In this document: positions 50,493-59,319 of the stretch, piece after piece
Layout: every line of letters begins with the position of its first letter
How positions within the stretch are numbered: position 1 is the stretch's first letter
Source of the DNA: JAYQKL01 sp965243245
Lineage (GTDB): Bacteria; Pseudomonadota; Alphaproteobacteria; RS24
Direction of reading: 5' to 3'
DNA: 64,000 nucleotides
Assembly: GCA_965243245.1 (NCBI GenBank)
Contig: OZ251536.1
Location: 248,001-312,000 of the forward strand
Translations under genes and position numbers: made by a program
Notes under the pieces: model-generated
Seen by the model: the letters and a program-made list of their open reading frames with translations, nothing else
Databases searched by the model: none
What the model was told of the DNA's origin: nothing

Positions 50493-52742
50493 CTATTGAT
50501 AATCCACATAAATAGGCGATGACCAAGCTCTTACATCTTTGAGTGTCGTACATTCGCTATCCCCTGAGCGATAATCGCCATAACAAAGTTCTGCCTTTAT
50601 ACAATTACCTTCTTCATCAAGCTCACACTTAATGGGTTCAGCATTGATGGTCGGGCGGGGCTCTTGAATAGCGCGGGCATAGTATAAGGTGTCGCGTTGA
50701 GTGACCGCAAAATCAGGGTCGCTGAACTCAAAAGTGCAACCATCTTGATGCGGCTCGCATTGATGCACAATAAAGGGATCATCAATTAGCTTATCAACAA
50801 CTTCGCCAGCTTTCATTTGAGGGCGAATGCGGATAATCTCTATACGGTCAATAAGATTGCGTTCATCGGATGGATTATAACATTCACCAGAACACAGCAG
50901 ATCAATACGCTCTTGGCCAAGGGCCGTGACGGCATAATCGGGACAACCCGGCTTTTGCTTAAAAGAGCCAACAGCCTTCACCCGAAAAACACCGCTTGTA
51001 CGGTCTTCAACTTTGCCGCCCATTGGCACCTCATGACCGTCACCACCAATGCGGTTGAACCACATTAACATGCGTGGCCCTGAAGTTGCGAAAGTTTCAC
51101 GGCGTTTTAAGGCATCCCAAATCTGGCTTCGTGAACGACCATCAGAATGAACAGCGGCCAGTCCCCCTGTCGTCCAAAAGCTAGACATGCGTTCGATTTC
51201 TGCCAATTGAAGCGAGGCCTTGCGCATTAAATTTTCACGTGACTGAAAATGAGCCTTTGCATCTGCTGGCACGGTTTTCACACTCAAGAGTTTATGCCAA
51301 AACGCATTTGTCGCCCCAGCGGCATCTGTTGATAAGCGCCGCGAGACCTCCTTAAAGCCCGTGCCGGGGCGCCCCCGATGATTGTCGGATGAGCTGATAA
51401 AGCCCCAATGAAATCGTTGCGGATTTGTAAGCTCTTCATCAAACCTAGAAATTGCCAACCCATATTGCACACTATTTGTTGGGCGATAATTAAGAGCAGG
51501 CAGATAACAATCGGTACATTGACCCGAAAGCAACCAATCTTTAGCACTCACACCGCCAATTGCGAGATGATAGGCAGGTCCCATCTCAACGGCAATTTTC
51601 TCGGCCTGTTTTTGACGCTTAAGGCAGGTATCTTCTGCTTCACCTCCAGCAAGGCATCTTTTTAAGATGATCTCGCCGGCGCGTGCGCAAGGCGGTGTAT
51701 AAGTAGCAGATGGTGCAGGACAATATTGATTGCCTGCCTCATCTTTTGCAATAGCGCGGTAGCTACGATATTCTTCTGTGTTGCCGTGTCCAGAATAAAT
51801 TTCAATCAATGAAAATTCATCAGGTTGTTGTTCAGGATGCAAAGCTTTATCCCATGACGCGCCGGGCGGGGTATAAAGACCCCAAGTTGAACCATGCGGA
51901 ATAATCAATGGCTCAAGTTGCTGTTCATCTTTAAGTTTTCTTATTAAATCACCGGGCGTCAAAGCGACTTCAAAGCAAGAGGCAGGTAATTCATTTGAGG
52001 GTATGTCGGGGGCACAATCGGGTACCGCGCGTATTTTTGAAAAATAAGTGTTAAAATCCCAGTAATGTTTGCGGTTTTCAAAATCGAGCAATGAAATAAA
52101 AGAAGGCATCCCCGTTATATTTTGGCGCAATGCCGCCGTGGCACCGCCGCCCGATGCAATAGGACGGGGAGGGATTTCAGAGTCATCAAGGTTTTGGAAA
52201 ATCACGTTTTTATGGCCATAATGTTCTTTTGCAAGTAAGCCGATTTGCGTCCATTCAAAGCCAAGGAAAGAAACCATATCCGGGTTCGTTTGATCTGTGG
52301 CACGCGCTTGACATTCGCGTATGCTCTGCTTGGTATTATCCCAGCGTATCGGTGTGGACGCTTCGGCATGGTCAGTAATAGACCAAAAATCAACAGAAGA
52401 ACAATAGCGCGCATAATCACAAGCGTCCGCTAAAGGATGAATACCCATGCCATGATTAAGCGGTAATGCCCATAAAAACGCATCAGTGGAATATGTTGTA
52501 TGAACGTGAAGGTCGCCAAATAAAATTTGTTTGTTTTTGCCTATGGGCGCAAGTTTTTGGTCAGCTTCTTGCTTGGCAATAACAGCATTATCGGGAAGGG
52601 CGTCGCCTTTAATTATGCCGGGGCCTCTTTCTTGGCCCATGCGCCCCGTGCTGACGGCATTGTCAAATAGCCATCCGGCCGCGCCTATGGCAAGTAGAAT
52701 GGCTACAAGAATTGTAAATTTATTTTTAAAAAATCGAAACAT
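50493..52742 (-). CDS. DUF3604 (PHP-like) putative metallohydrolase, module copy 2
   Basis: 749 residues. An N-terminal membrane anchor (ILVAILLAIGAAGWLF) replaces the lipobox of copy 1. The DUF3604 body has LFGDLHVHTTYSTDA (HxH, about 75-88), SITDHAEAS, IIPHGSTWGLY and SSSDNHRGRPGTGF, matching copy 1 motif for motif. Many Cys occur in inserts (for example CDYARYCSS and CTDCYLP), suggesting disulfides in the periplasm. A very strong AGGAGGGAG site precedes the ATG. It starts 39 bases after the MaoC gene on the same strand and so may be cotranscribed with the C/D-ring operon. Function unknown. Confidence 0.85.
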   Translation of the reverse strand: MFRFFKNKFTILVAILLAIGAAGWLFDNAVSTGRMGQERGPGIIKGDALPDNAVIAKQEADQKLAPIGKNKQILFGDLHVHTTYSTDAFLWALPLNHGMGIHPLADACDYARYCSSVDFWSITDHAEASTPIRWDNTKQSIRECQARATDQTNPDMVSFLGFEWTQIGLLAKEHYGHKNVIFQNLDDSEIPPRPIASGGGATAALRQNITGMPSFISLLDFENRKHYWDFNTYFSKIRAVPDCAPDIPSNELPASCFEVALTPGDLIRKLKDEQQLEPLIIPHGSTWGLYTPPGASWDKALHPEQQPDEFSLIEIYSGHGNTEEYRSYRAIAKDEAGNQYCPAPSATYTPPCARAGEIILKRCLAGGEAEDTCLKRQKQAEKIAVEMGPAYHLAIGGVSAKDWLLSGQCTDCYLPALNYRPTNSVQYGLAISRFDEELTNPQRFHWGFISSSDNHRGRPGTGFKEVSRRLSTDAAGATNAFWHKLLSVKTVPADAKAHFQSRENLMRKASLQLAEIERMSSFWTTGGLAAVHSDGRSRSQIWDALKRRETFATSGPRMLMWFNRIGGDGHEVPMGGKVEDRTSGVFRVKAVGSFKQKPGCPDYAVTALGQERIDLLCSGECYNPSDERNLIDRIEIIRIRPQMKAGEVVDKLIDDPFIVHQCEPHQDGCTFEFSDPDFAVTQRDTLYYARAIQEPRPTINAEPIKCELDEEGNCIKAELCYGDYRSGDSECTTLKDVRAWSSPIYVDYQ

Positions 52743-52781
52743 TATCTCCCTCCTGAAAGATGGTTCATAATTGTATTTTTG

Positions 52782-53237
52782 CTATGGATAATATCGGCTA
52801 ATCGTATCGACGATGCAGGCAGGTTTTTCTTCTCCTTCAACTTCAATTGTCACTCTAAGAATTGACTGGATACTACCTTTAACTTCTTCAATTTTAATAA
52901 ATTCGCCCGTTGCACGGATGTTGGCACCAACTTTAACCGCATTTGGAAAACGCGCTTTATCAATACCATAATTAACGCCCATAGACATTTTTTCAATATG
53001 AATCATATCTGGCATAAATTTATTAGCCAAAGACAAGGTTAAAAACCCATGGGCAATTGTTTCGCCAAAGGGGCCGTTTGCGGCTTTACTTAAGTCGATA
53101 TGAATCCATTGATGGTCTTGTGTCGCATCGGCAAACAGGTTGACGCGGGCTTGCGTTATCGCCATCCAATCCGTTGGCCCAAGCTTTGTGCCTTCTTGAC
53201 CAAGTAGCTCATGGGGGGTTTGAAAAGTCTTTTTCAT
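52782..53237 (-). CDS. MaoC-like (R)-enoyl-CoA hydratase, HtdZ/Rv0130-like
   Basis: 151-residue single hot-dog protein. The hydratase-2 motif is seen as FADATQDHQWIHID with GPFGETIAHGFLTLSL (catalytic Asp and His). It matches what I recall of M. tuberculosis Rv0130 (HtdZ) across its length, including NYGIDKARFPNAVKVG and VEVEGEEKPACIVD. It hydrates trans-2-enoyl-CoA to (R)-3-hydroxyacyl-CoA. Last of the tightly spaced catabolic operon, nine bases after ipdF; not a usual member of the mycobacterial set. Confidence 0.87.
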   Translation of the reverse strand: MKKTFQTPHELLGQEGTKLGPTDWMAITQARVNLFADATQDHQWIHIDLSKAANGPFGETIAHGFLTLSLANKFMPDMIHIEKMSMGVNYGIDKARFPNAVKVGANIRATGEFIKIEEVKGSIQSILRVTIEVEGEEKPACIVDTISRYYP

Positions 53238-53246
53238 AATGAATAT

Positions 53247-54035
53247 TTAAGCTCTCTGACTTGAAGACGAGATGACTTCACCCGTCAAATAGGATGAATA
53301 ATGACTGGCAAGAAAAACCATAATATTGGCTTGTTCCCAAACTTCACTCCCGCGCCCGAAGGCTTCTTTGGCTTCGAGCTCTGTGAGGAGTTCTTTAGAG
53401 GTTACTTTATGCAAAAATGGATGTAATGCCAATGATGGCGACACCGCATTAACGCGCACGCCAAATTCTGCACCCTCTAAAGCGGCACAGCGCGTCAGTG
53501 CCATGACACCCGCTTTTGCGGCGGCATAATGGGCTTGCCCTTTTTGTGCCCGCCAGCCCAAAACAGAGGCGTTATTTACGATAACCCCGCCATTATTATT
53601 TTTCATATGCTGCATCGCCGCGCGGTTAATGCGAAAACAGCCATTGAGTGTCACATCAAGCACGACCGCCCATTCTTCGTCTTTCATATCGACCAGATTT
53701 GCTGTGCCGCCCAAGCCAGCATTATTGATAACAACGTCAATTTTCCCGAATAGTTTCTCACCTTTAGCAAACAAAGAGTCCACATTTTCTTGGCTAGTTA
53801 CATTGCACAAACAAGCATGGACTTGCTCACCTGTTTCGGCTTTGAGGTGGGCGGCGGCTTCTTGTAAGCGCCCTTCATGAATATCCGAAATTAATATTTG
53901 CGCCCCTTCTTCGAGGCATTTTTTGGCGACCGCAAAACCTATACCTGTGCCAGCGGCGGCGGTAATTACTATTTTTTTCCCGGCCAGTAGATTGTGACCT
54001 GCTACATATTCTGGAATTTGTTTTAAATCAGCCAT
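53247..54035 (-). CDS. ipdF: SDR of HIP degradation, IpdF-like
   Basis: 262-residue SDR from the ATG at 54035, overlapping the fadE30 stop by eight bases. Motifs: TAAAGTGIGFAVA, NNAGLGGT, NNASVLGWRAQKGQAHYAAAK, and the diagnostic tail VSPSLALHPFL … KEAFGRGSEVWEQANIMVFLASHYSSYLTGEVIS, which I recall from actinobacterial IpdF (Rv3559c). IpdF oxidises the 5-hydroxyl of the HIP-derived CoA ester. Synteny with fadE30, as in Mycobacterium, strengthens the call. Confidence 0.83.
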   Translation of the reverse strand: MADLKQIPEYVAGHNLLAGKKIVITAAAGTGIGFAVAKKCLEEGAQILISDIHEGRLQEAAAHLKAETGEQVHACLCNVTSQENVDSLFAKGEKLFGKIDVVINNAGLGGTANLVDMKDEEWAVVLDVTLNGCFRINRAAMQHMKNNNGGVIVNNASVLGWRAQKGQAHYAAAKAGVMALTRCAALEGAEFGVRVNAVSPSLALHPFLHKVTSKELLTELEAKEAFGRGSEVWEQANIMVFLASHYSSYLTGEVISSSSQRA

Positions 54036-55188
54036 TACTAAAACCCCTTGGCTCTTTAGGCATACCCAGTGCCCGTTCTGCAATCATGTTGCGTTGTATC
54101 TGATTAGTCCCAGCGTAAATTGTGTCAGCCCGTGAGAAAAGGAAAATCTTTTGAAGGTGACTTAATTCGCCATCAATAAGTTCTGCTTCATCACCGATTA
54201 CATCCATAGCTAATTCGCCAAGGTCTCTGTGCCATGTTGCCCAGAATATTTTAGAAATATAGCCTTCTTTAAAAACCGTACCGCTTTGAGTGCCATGCAA
54301 CATTCGCAAAGCGTTAAAGCGCATGATTTTCAAGCCCGCATAGGCTTTGGCAATACGTTGGCGCAAGAGAGAATTATTCATAGCCCCATTGCGTTTGGCA
54401 ATGTCGATAATCATATCCAGTTCGTTTTTGAACAGCATTTGCTGCCCCAAAGTAGATGACCCGCGCTCAAAGGTCAGCAGTGCCATAGCAATTTTCCACC
54501 CCTTGCCAACCTCACCAATAATGTTTTCTTGAGAGGTTTTGGCATCTGTGAAATATACTTCATTAAATTCTGCTGTTCCACTAATTTGATGAATCGGGCG
54601 AATTTCAATGCCTTTTTGAGCCAGTGGTATAAGTAAAAACACCAAGCCTTCGCGCCCTTTCGAGCCCTCAACGGCGCGGGCAATAACAAATATCCAATCA
54701 GCTTCATGAGCAAGAGACGTCCAGATTTTTTGACCGTTTAAAATCCATTGACCGTCTATTAATTTTGCTGTGGTTTTTAAATTCGCTAAATCAGAGCCAG
54801 CATTTGGTTCTGAGTAACCTTGACACCAAAATTCACGCCCCTCTTTGATGGCGGGTAAAAATCGTTGTTTTTGGTCCTCTGTGCCAAAGGCAATAAGTGT
54901 TGGGGCGATAAGGGTTTCGCCGATATGACCTGAGCGCCCCGGCCCTCCGTGGCGTGCATATTCCTCATTATAGGCAACAATATCCATCAAGCCGAGATTG
55001 CGCCCGCCATATTTTTCTGGCCATGATAAGCCGATAAAGCCCGCTTTTCCGAGTTTTTTTTCCCATTCCTTGCGCAGTTCAGGATAAGCATCCTCGTCAC
55101 CAGAACAACCGCGCCATCTGACTTTTTCATAATCTCCGATTAGATTTTCAAGCATCCATTGATTGATTTGTGCGCGAATATCCATCAT
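54028..55188 (-). CDS. fadE30: Acyl-CoA dehydrogenase FadE30-like
   Basis: 386-residue ACAD. Key stretches: SWPEKYGGRNLGLMDIVAYNEEYARHGGPG, WCQGYSEPNAGSDLANLKTTA, WTSLAHEADWIFVIAR, ISGTAEFNEVYFTDAKT, FERGSSTLGQQM, FWATWHRDLGELAMDVIGD and YAGTNQIQRNMIAERALGMPKE. These parallel mycobacterial FadE30, which desaturates the HIP-CoA propionate side chain. It overlaps ipdF and the next ACAD (four bases) on either side. The pairing with the 55185 ACAD suggests a heteromer. Confidence 0.86.
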   Translation of the reverse strand: MMDIRAQINQWMLENLIGDYEKVRWRGCSGDEDAYPELRKEWEKKLGKAGFIGLSWPEKYGGRNLGLMDIVAYNEEYARHGGPGRSGHIGETLIAPTLIAFGTEDQKQRFLPAIKEGREFWCQGYSEPNAGSDLANLKTTAKLIDGQWILNGQKIWTSLAHEADWIFVIARAVEGSKGREGLVFLLIPLAQKGIEIRPIHQISGTAEFNEVYFTDAKTSQENIIGEVGKGWKIAMALLTFERGSSTLGQQMLFKNELDMIIDIAKRNGAMNNSLLRQRIAKAYAGLKIMRFNALRMLHGTQSGTVFKEGYISKIFWATWHRDLGELAMDVIGDEAELIDGELSHLQKIFLFSRADTIYAGTNQIQRNMIAERALGMPKEPRGFSNG

Positions 55189-56273
55189 GACGCGCCTTTA
55201 AAAATAAGCTCGGCGAGATGGTCATAAGATTCTGCGGCAGAGTTAAATAGACTTTTGTTTGCGCGTGCACGTTTGAAAAAATAATGCAGTGGATATTCCC
55301 ATGTAAACCCAATGCCGCCATGCATTTGAATAGCACTTGCGCTAATTTGAAAATAAGCCTCACTCGCATAAGGTTTGGCGATAAGGTTTGCCTCAAACTG
55401 CTCATCTAGATCAGAGGCATTGGCCGCATAGTAAACAGCAGAGCGCGATGATTCCAAACCAATAAACATATCTGCACAGCGATGTTTAACCACTTGAAAT
55501 GTCTCAATTGGACGGTCAAACTGAACTCTTTGAGAAGCATATTCCAGCGTCATATCAAGGCACCGCTTTGCGCCGCCAACGCTTTCTGCACCCAAAGCGC
55601 CATAAGCAATGGTCAAAATTTTATCAAGCGCCACCCCTTCTACATCGCCAATAAGCGTCGCATCATCTGTTGTAAATGCGTTAAAGGATAGTTTGGCTAA
55701 AGCCCGCATCGGGTCAAGGGTTTTGCAAGGGGTAATTGTAATGCTCTTTGTATTGCGCGGAGCAATGACAAGACGCGTGTTGCCCGCCTTATGGGTGCCA
55801 AAAGCAATGATAAGATTATCTGCAATCGAAGCATCAAGAACGAGATTAACCTCACCGTTAAGAATGTCATTGCTCTCATAGGCACGTGCATCGACAAAAC
55901 TTAAAATTTGTTCCCCTGCCGCAATCTGACTAAGCCAAGTGGTTTTTGTTTTTTGGTCAGCAAAGGCTTCAATAATATCTGCACAAATAATGCAAGTCGA
56001 AAAAAAGGGGGCGGCGAATAAAACATATCCGATTTCTTCCATCACGACAGCGCGCCCAAGATGACCTAATCCCGCCCCGCCATATTGTTCGCCAATTGAT
56101 ATCCCCGCCATACCCTGTTCTTGAGCAAAGGCTTGCCAGCTTGGCGCATCATAAGCGAGACCAGATTTTGCAATTTTATGTTGTTTTTGTCCCTGTTCAT
56201 CCCATTCTTTTAGCCAACCGCTTACCGCATCACGGATCATGCTGTGCTCTTCATTAAAAGGGAATTGTTCCAT
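55185..56273 (-). CDS. Acyl-CoA dehydrogenase, FadE33-type partner
   Basis: 362-residue ACAD with EQYGGAGLGHLGRAVVMEEIG, a short middle domain, ASQRVQFDRPIETFQVVKHRCADM, and HGGIGFTWEYPLHYFFKRARANK. It resembles the smaller subunits of steroid ACAD heterotetramers (FadE28/FadE33 style). Its stop overlaps the fadE30-like start by four bases. I cannot assign the exact mycobacterial counterpart by eye. FAD-dependent oxidation of a C/D-ring CoA ester is likely. Confidence 0.86.
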   Translation of the reverse strand: MEQFPFNEEHSMIRDAVSGWLKEWDEQGQKQHKIAKSGLAYDAPSWQAFAQEQGMAGISIGEQYGGAGLGHLGRAVVMEEIGYVLFAAPFFSTCIICADIIEAFADQKTKTTWLSQIAAGEQILSFVDARAYESNDILNGEVNLVLDASIADNLIIAFGTHKAGNTRLVIAPRNTKSITITPCKTLDPMRALAKLSFNAFTTDDATLIGDVEGVALDKILTIAYGALGAESVGGAKRCLDMTLEYASQRVQFDRPIETFQVVKHRCADMFIGLESSRSAVYYAANASDLDEQFEANLIAKPYASEAYFQISASAIQMHGGIGFTWEYPLHYFFKRARANKSLFNSAAESYDHLAELIFKGAS

Positions 56274-56275
56274 TT

Positions 56276-57157
56276 TTAGCTTCCATAGACTTTTTGTGCG
56301 GGCGGCGTTATTTTAATTAAATCTTCAATAACCCCATGAATTTCTTCCACCTCGTAGCGCGCTTTTTTGTCTTTGATGGGTCCGGTTTTATATCCTTCGG
56401 AAATAGATAATTTTCCGCCAAACGGTTCAAAACAATGACCCGTCACATCTTCTGAAGCCTCACTACACAAATAAACAATCAAAGGCGAAATATTAGCCGG
56501 GTCATATTGGTCAAAACTTCCATCTTCAGGCTTTTTCATCATTTGTGCAAAGACCTCTTGCGTCATGCCTGTTCGTGCATTGGGCGCGAGCGCATTGGCG
56601 GTAATGCCATAGCGGCGAAGCTCGGCAGCTTGATTTAGCGTCAAAGCGAGGATGGCACCCTTTGCAGCTGAATAATTACTCTGACCAATCGAGCCTTGAA
56701 GGCCTGCGCCTGAACTGGTATTAATAATGCGCCCTTGCGGGTTTTCTCCCTTTTTGAATTTCTCGCGCCAGTGTTTTGCAGCATGCGAGGAAATACAAAA
56801 ATGACCCTTTAAATGAACACTTATCACCGCATCCCAATCCGCCTCGCTAAGAGAAGTGAACATCCGATCACGATTATTTCCAGCATTATTGACAACCCCA
56901 TGAAGCGCGCCAAAGCTCTCAATAGCTTGCCTGACGATTTCACCCGCTTGGGCATAATCGGTAATATTATTCAACGCCAAAATAGCCTTGCCGCCCGTGG
57001 ATTTAATTTCATCAATTGTGGCTTGAGCCGTTTGGCTATTAATGTCGTTAACAATGACATTTGCCCCCTCGACCCCAAGCGCCAGAGCATAAGCGCGTCC
57101 AAGTCCACCGCCCGCGCCGGTGACAATTACAGTTCTATTATCGACAAAATTTCCCAT
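56276..57157 (-). CDS. SDR, MFE-2/HSD17B4-type 3-hydroxyacyl-CoA dehydrogenase
   Basis: 293 residues from the ATG at 57157, two bases downstream of the thiolase stop; an in-frame TTG at 57172 is disfavoured. The TGAGGGLGRAYALALGVEGANVIVNDI opening is typical of the dehydrogenase domain of peroxisomal multifunctional enzyme 2, followed by NNAGNNRDRMF, NTSSGAGLQGSIGQSNYSAAKGA and NALAPNARTGMT. Such SDRs oxidise 3-hydroxyacyl-CoA before thiolysis; the adjacent FadA6-like thiolase fits. A related SDR (Rv3548c) lies in the mycobacterial cluster. Confidence 0.86.
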   Translation of the reverse strand: MGNFVDNRTVIVTGAGGGLGRAYALALGVEGANVIVNDINSQTAQATIDEIKSTGGKAILALNNITDYAQAGEIVRQAIESFGALHGVVNNAGNNRDRMFTSLSEADWDAVISVHLKGHFCISSHAAKHWREKFKKGENPQGRIINTSSGAGLQGSIGQSNYSAAKGAILALTLNQAAELRRYGITANALAPNARTGMTQEVFAQMMKKPEDGSFDQYDPANISPLIVYLCSEASEDVTGHCFEPFGGKLSISEGYKTGPIKDKKARYEVEEIHGVIEDLIKITPPAQKVYGS

Positions 57158-57158
57158 T

Positions 57159-58310
57159 CTATAGTCTTTCAATAATGGTTACATTCGCTTGGCCGCCACC
57201 CTCGCACATTGTTTGAAGTCCATAACGCCCCCCCGTTCTTTCAAGCTCATTAAGCAAAGTCGTCATTAATTTTGTGCCCGCCCCGCCGATCGGATGCCCA
57301 AGTGAAATAGCACCTCCATTGACGTTGGTTTTTTCATGCGGATAACCCGTTTCCTTCAACCATGCCATGGCAACAGGCGCAAAAGCTTCGTTAATCTCAA
57401 CCAGATCAATCTCATCAAGCGACATGCCAGAACGCTTTAAAGCATATTCTGTAGCAGATATTGGTGCTGTTAGCATCCATACCGGGTCATCAGCGCGCAC
57501 GCTCATATGATGGATACGCGCACGCGGTGTAAGCTGATATCGCTTAAGAGCATCCCCCGACACCAATAATATCGCCGAAGAGGCATCGCATGTTTGGCTG
57601 GAAATACCCGCATGAATGCGCTCGCAATTTGGCAATACATCAAGGGTCGCCATTTTCTCAACTGTCGTATCACGGCGCACCGTTTCATCAGTTTCTAAAC
57701 CTTCAAAAGGAATAATTTCATTCTTAAACCGCCCTTCATCAATCGCCTGCGCCCCGCGCCGATGACTTTCAAGAGCATAGGCTTCCATTTGGGCGCGGCT
57801 GAGGTCCCATTTTTGAGCCATCATATCGGCCGATTTATATTGAGAAATCGCCACATTACCATAACGCTCAACCCAGCCCTTAGAGCCACTAAAAGGGCTG
57901 TCAAACCCAAGCGGTTGAGCGGCAAGCATCGCAAAGCCAATTGGAATTTGACTCATTGTTTGAAGCCCGCCCGCAATCACAACATCTTGGGTGCCAGACA
58001 TAATCCCTTGAGCCGCAAAATGGACAGCTTGCTGGGATGAACCACATTGGCGGTCAATCGTAACCCCCGGCACGCCTTGGTCTAAACCCGCCGCTAACCA
58101 ACAAGTTCGCGCAATGTCACCCGCCAAAGGACCAACCGCATCAATACACCCAAACACAACATCATCATACGCGCTATCGGGTATGTTATTGCGCTCAACG
58201 AGTGTTTTCATAATAAACCCACCTAAATCAGCTCCATGTATATGTGCCAAAGAGCCGCCGCGGCGACCTGTCGGGGTTCTTATTGCATCAACGATATATG
58301 CTTCCGTCAT
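57159..58310 (-). CDS. fadA6: Acetyl-CoA acetyltransferase FadA6-like
   Basis: 383-residue thiolase. The start MTEAYIVDAIRTPTGRRGGSLAHIH, the acyl-Cys in DRQCGSSQQAVHFAAQGIMSG, EINEAFAPV, NGGAISLGHPIGGAGTKLMTTLL and a second Cys in GLQTMCEGGGQANVTIIERL are all intact. The sequence runs parallel to mycobacterial FadA6, the thiolase of C/D-ring degradation. Its stop lies next to the SDR and it overlaps the FadE32-like gene by four bases. Confidence 0.88.
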   Translation of the reverse strand: MTEAYIVDAIRTPTGRRGGSLAHIHGADLGGFIMKTLVERNNIPDSAYDDVVFGCIDAVGPLAGDIARTCWLAAGLDQGVPGVTIDRQCGSSQQAVHFAAQGIMSGTQDVVIAGGLQTMSQIPIGFAMLAAQPLGFDSPFSGSKGWVERYGNVAISQYKSADMMAQKWDLSRAQMEAYALESHRRGAQAIDEGRFKNEIIPFEGLETDETVRRDTTVEKMATLDVLPNCERIHAGISSQTCDASSAILLVSGDALKRYQLTPRARIHHMSVRADDPVWMLTAPISATEYALKRSGMSLDEIDLVEINEAFAPVAMAWLKETGYPHEKTNVNGGAISLGHPIGGAGTKLMTTLLNELERTGGRYGLQTMCEGGGQANVTIIERL

Positions 58311-59308
58311 TTTTTTCTCCTGAGATTCAAAACAGATTCAAAACTTGTGCCCGGTCCAATCCGAGCCCTATTGCCCATAATCTGGGGCGTTAAGCTATTT
58401 AAATGCTCACTTCTATCCCCCCATTCCCCCATAAGAGCCCAAATGCGCTTCATAAACAAATGAAGACTGACCTCATAAGTATATCCCATGCCGCCATGCA
58501 CTTGAATACCTGTTTCGGCCGCCAATATGCCTGTGTCAATTGCCGCAATCTTAGCCTGATGAACAGCGCGTCCCCCCTGTAACGCCGCAAGGAATACGGT
58601 GGGGCGGGTGAATTCTATTTGTATATGCACATTTGCTAAATGGTGCTTAATGGCTTGGAACGCCCCAATAGCTTGTCCAAATTGTTGCCGCTCTTTTGCA
58701 TAGTCAACCGAAATATCAATAATACGTCGCGCCAGCCCGCAAATTTGCGCCGCACTTAAGACGCCGCCATACCAGTTGGATAAATCGCAACCTTGTGCGC
58801 TGTGATTGACTTTAAAAATTTTTCGCAAAGGATCAATCGACTGCAAAAGCGTGAGGGTTAACTCATCTTTGCCAATCAGTTTATGACCTTTGGGATGGGT
58901 CTCGATAAAGTAATCGCATTTATCGGCGGCGTGTGTCGCAAACAGGCGAGGCGATAAAGGCGCAATATGAAGTGTGCCTGCAATAACTTGTTCAAGCTTT
59001 TCTGTCTCGCCCATCAGCTGCAAAAGAGGCACTACAATTCCGGCTGTTTCAACATAAGATTCTACAAATCCGACATAGCCCGCCGCTTCAGCAATGGCCG
59101 CCATGACGGTGAAGTCCTGACCAAGTCCGCCATGATCTGGCGCGGCAATAATACCTATAAGCCCAAGCGCGGCGCATTGCGGCATCAGTGGCTCTACATC
59201 TTTAGCGTTTAACTGCGCGCGCATGCGTTCAGGCGTGTGTTCACCCTCAAAAAACGATTTTGCCGCCTTAATCAGCTCTTGTTGCTCATCTGTAAAGCGG
59301 AAATCCAT
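58307..59308 (-). CDS. fadE32: Acyl-CoA dehydrogenase FadE32-like
   Basis: 333-residue short-type ACAD: DFRFTDEQQELIKAAKSFFEGE, APDHGGLGQDFTVMAAIAEAAGYVGF, a reduced middle domain, AKERQQFGQAIGAFQAIKHHLANVHI and HGGMGYTYEVSLHLFMKR. Short length and position beside the FadE31-like gene (11-base gap) match FadE32 or FadE33 of Mycobacterium, which pair with FadE31. The choice of FadE32 over FadE33 is by order only. Confidence 0.78.
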   Translation of the reverse strand: MDFRFTDEQQELIKAAKSFFEGEHTPERMRAQLNAKDVEPLMPQCAALGLIGIIAAPDHGGLGQDFTVMAAIAEAAGYVGFVESYVETAGIVVPLLQLMGETEKLEQVIAGTLHIAPLSPRLFATHAADKCDYFIETHPKGHKLIGKDELTLTLLQSIDPLRKIFKVNHSAQGCDLSNWYGGVLSAAQICGLARRIIDISVDYAKERQQFGQAIGAFQAIKHHLANVHIQIEFTRPTVFLAALQGGRAVHQAKIAAIDTGILAAETGIQVHGGMGYTYEVSLHLFMKRIWALMGEWGDRSEHLNSLTPQIMGNRARIGPGTSFESVLNLRRKK

Positions 59309-59319
59309 TTTGGTCGCCT

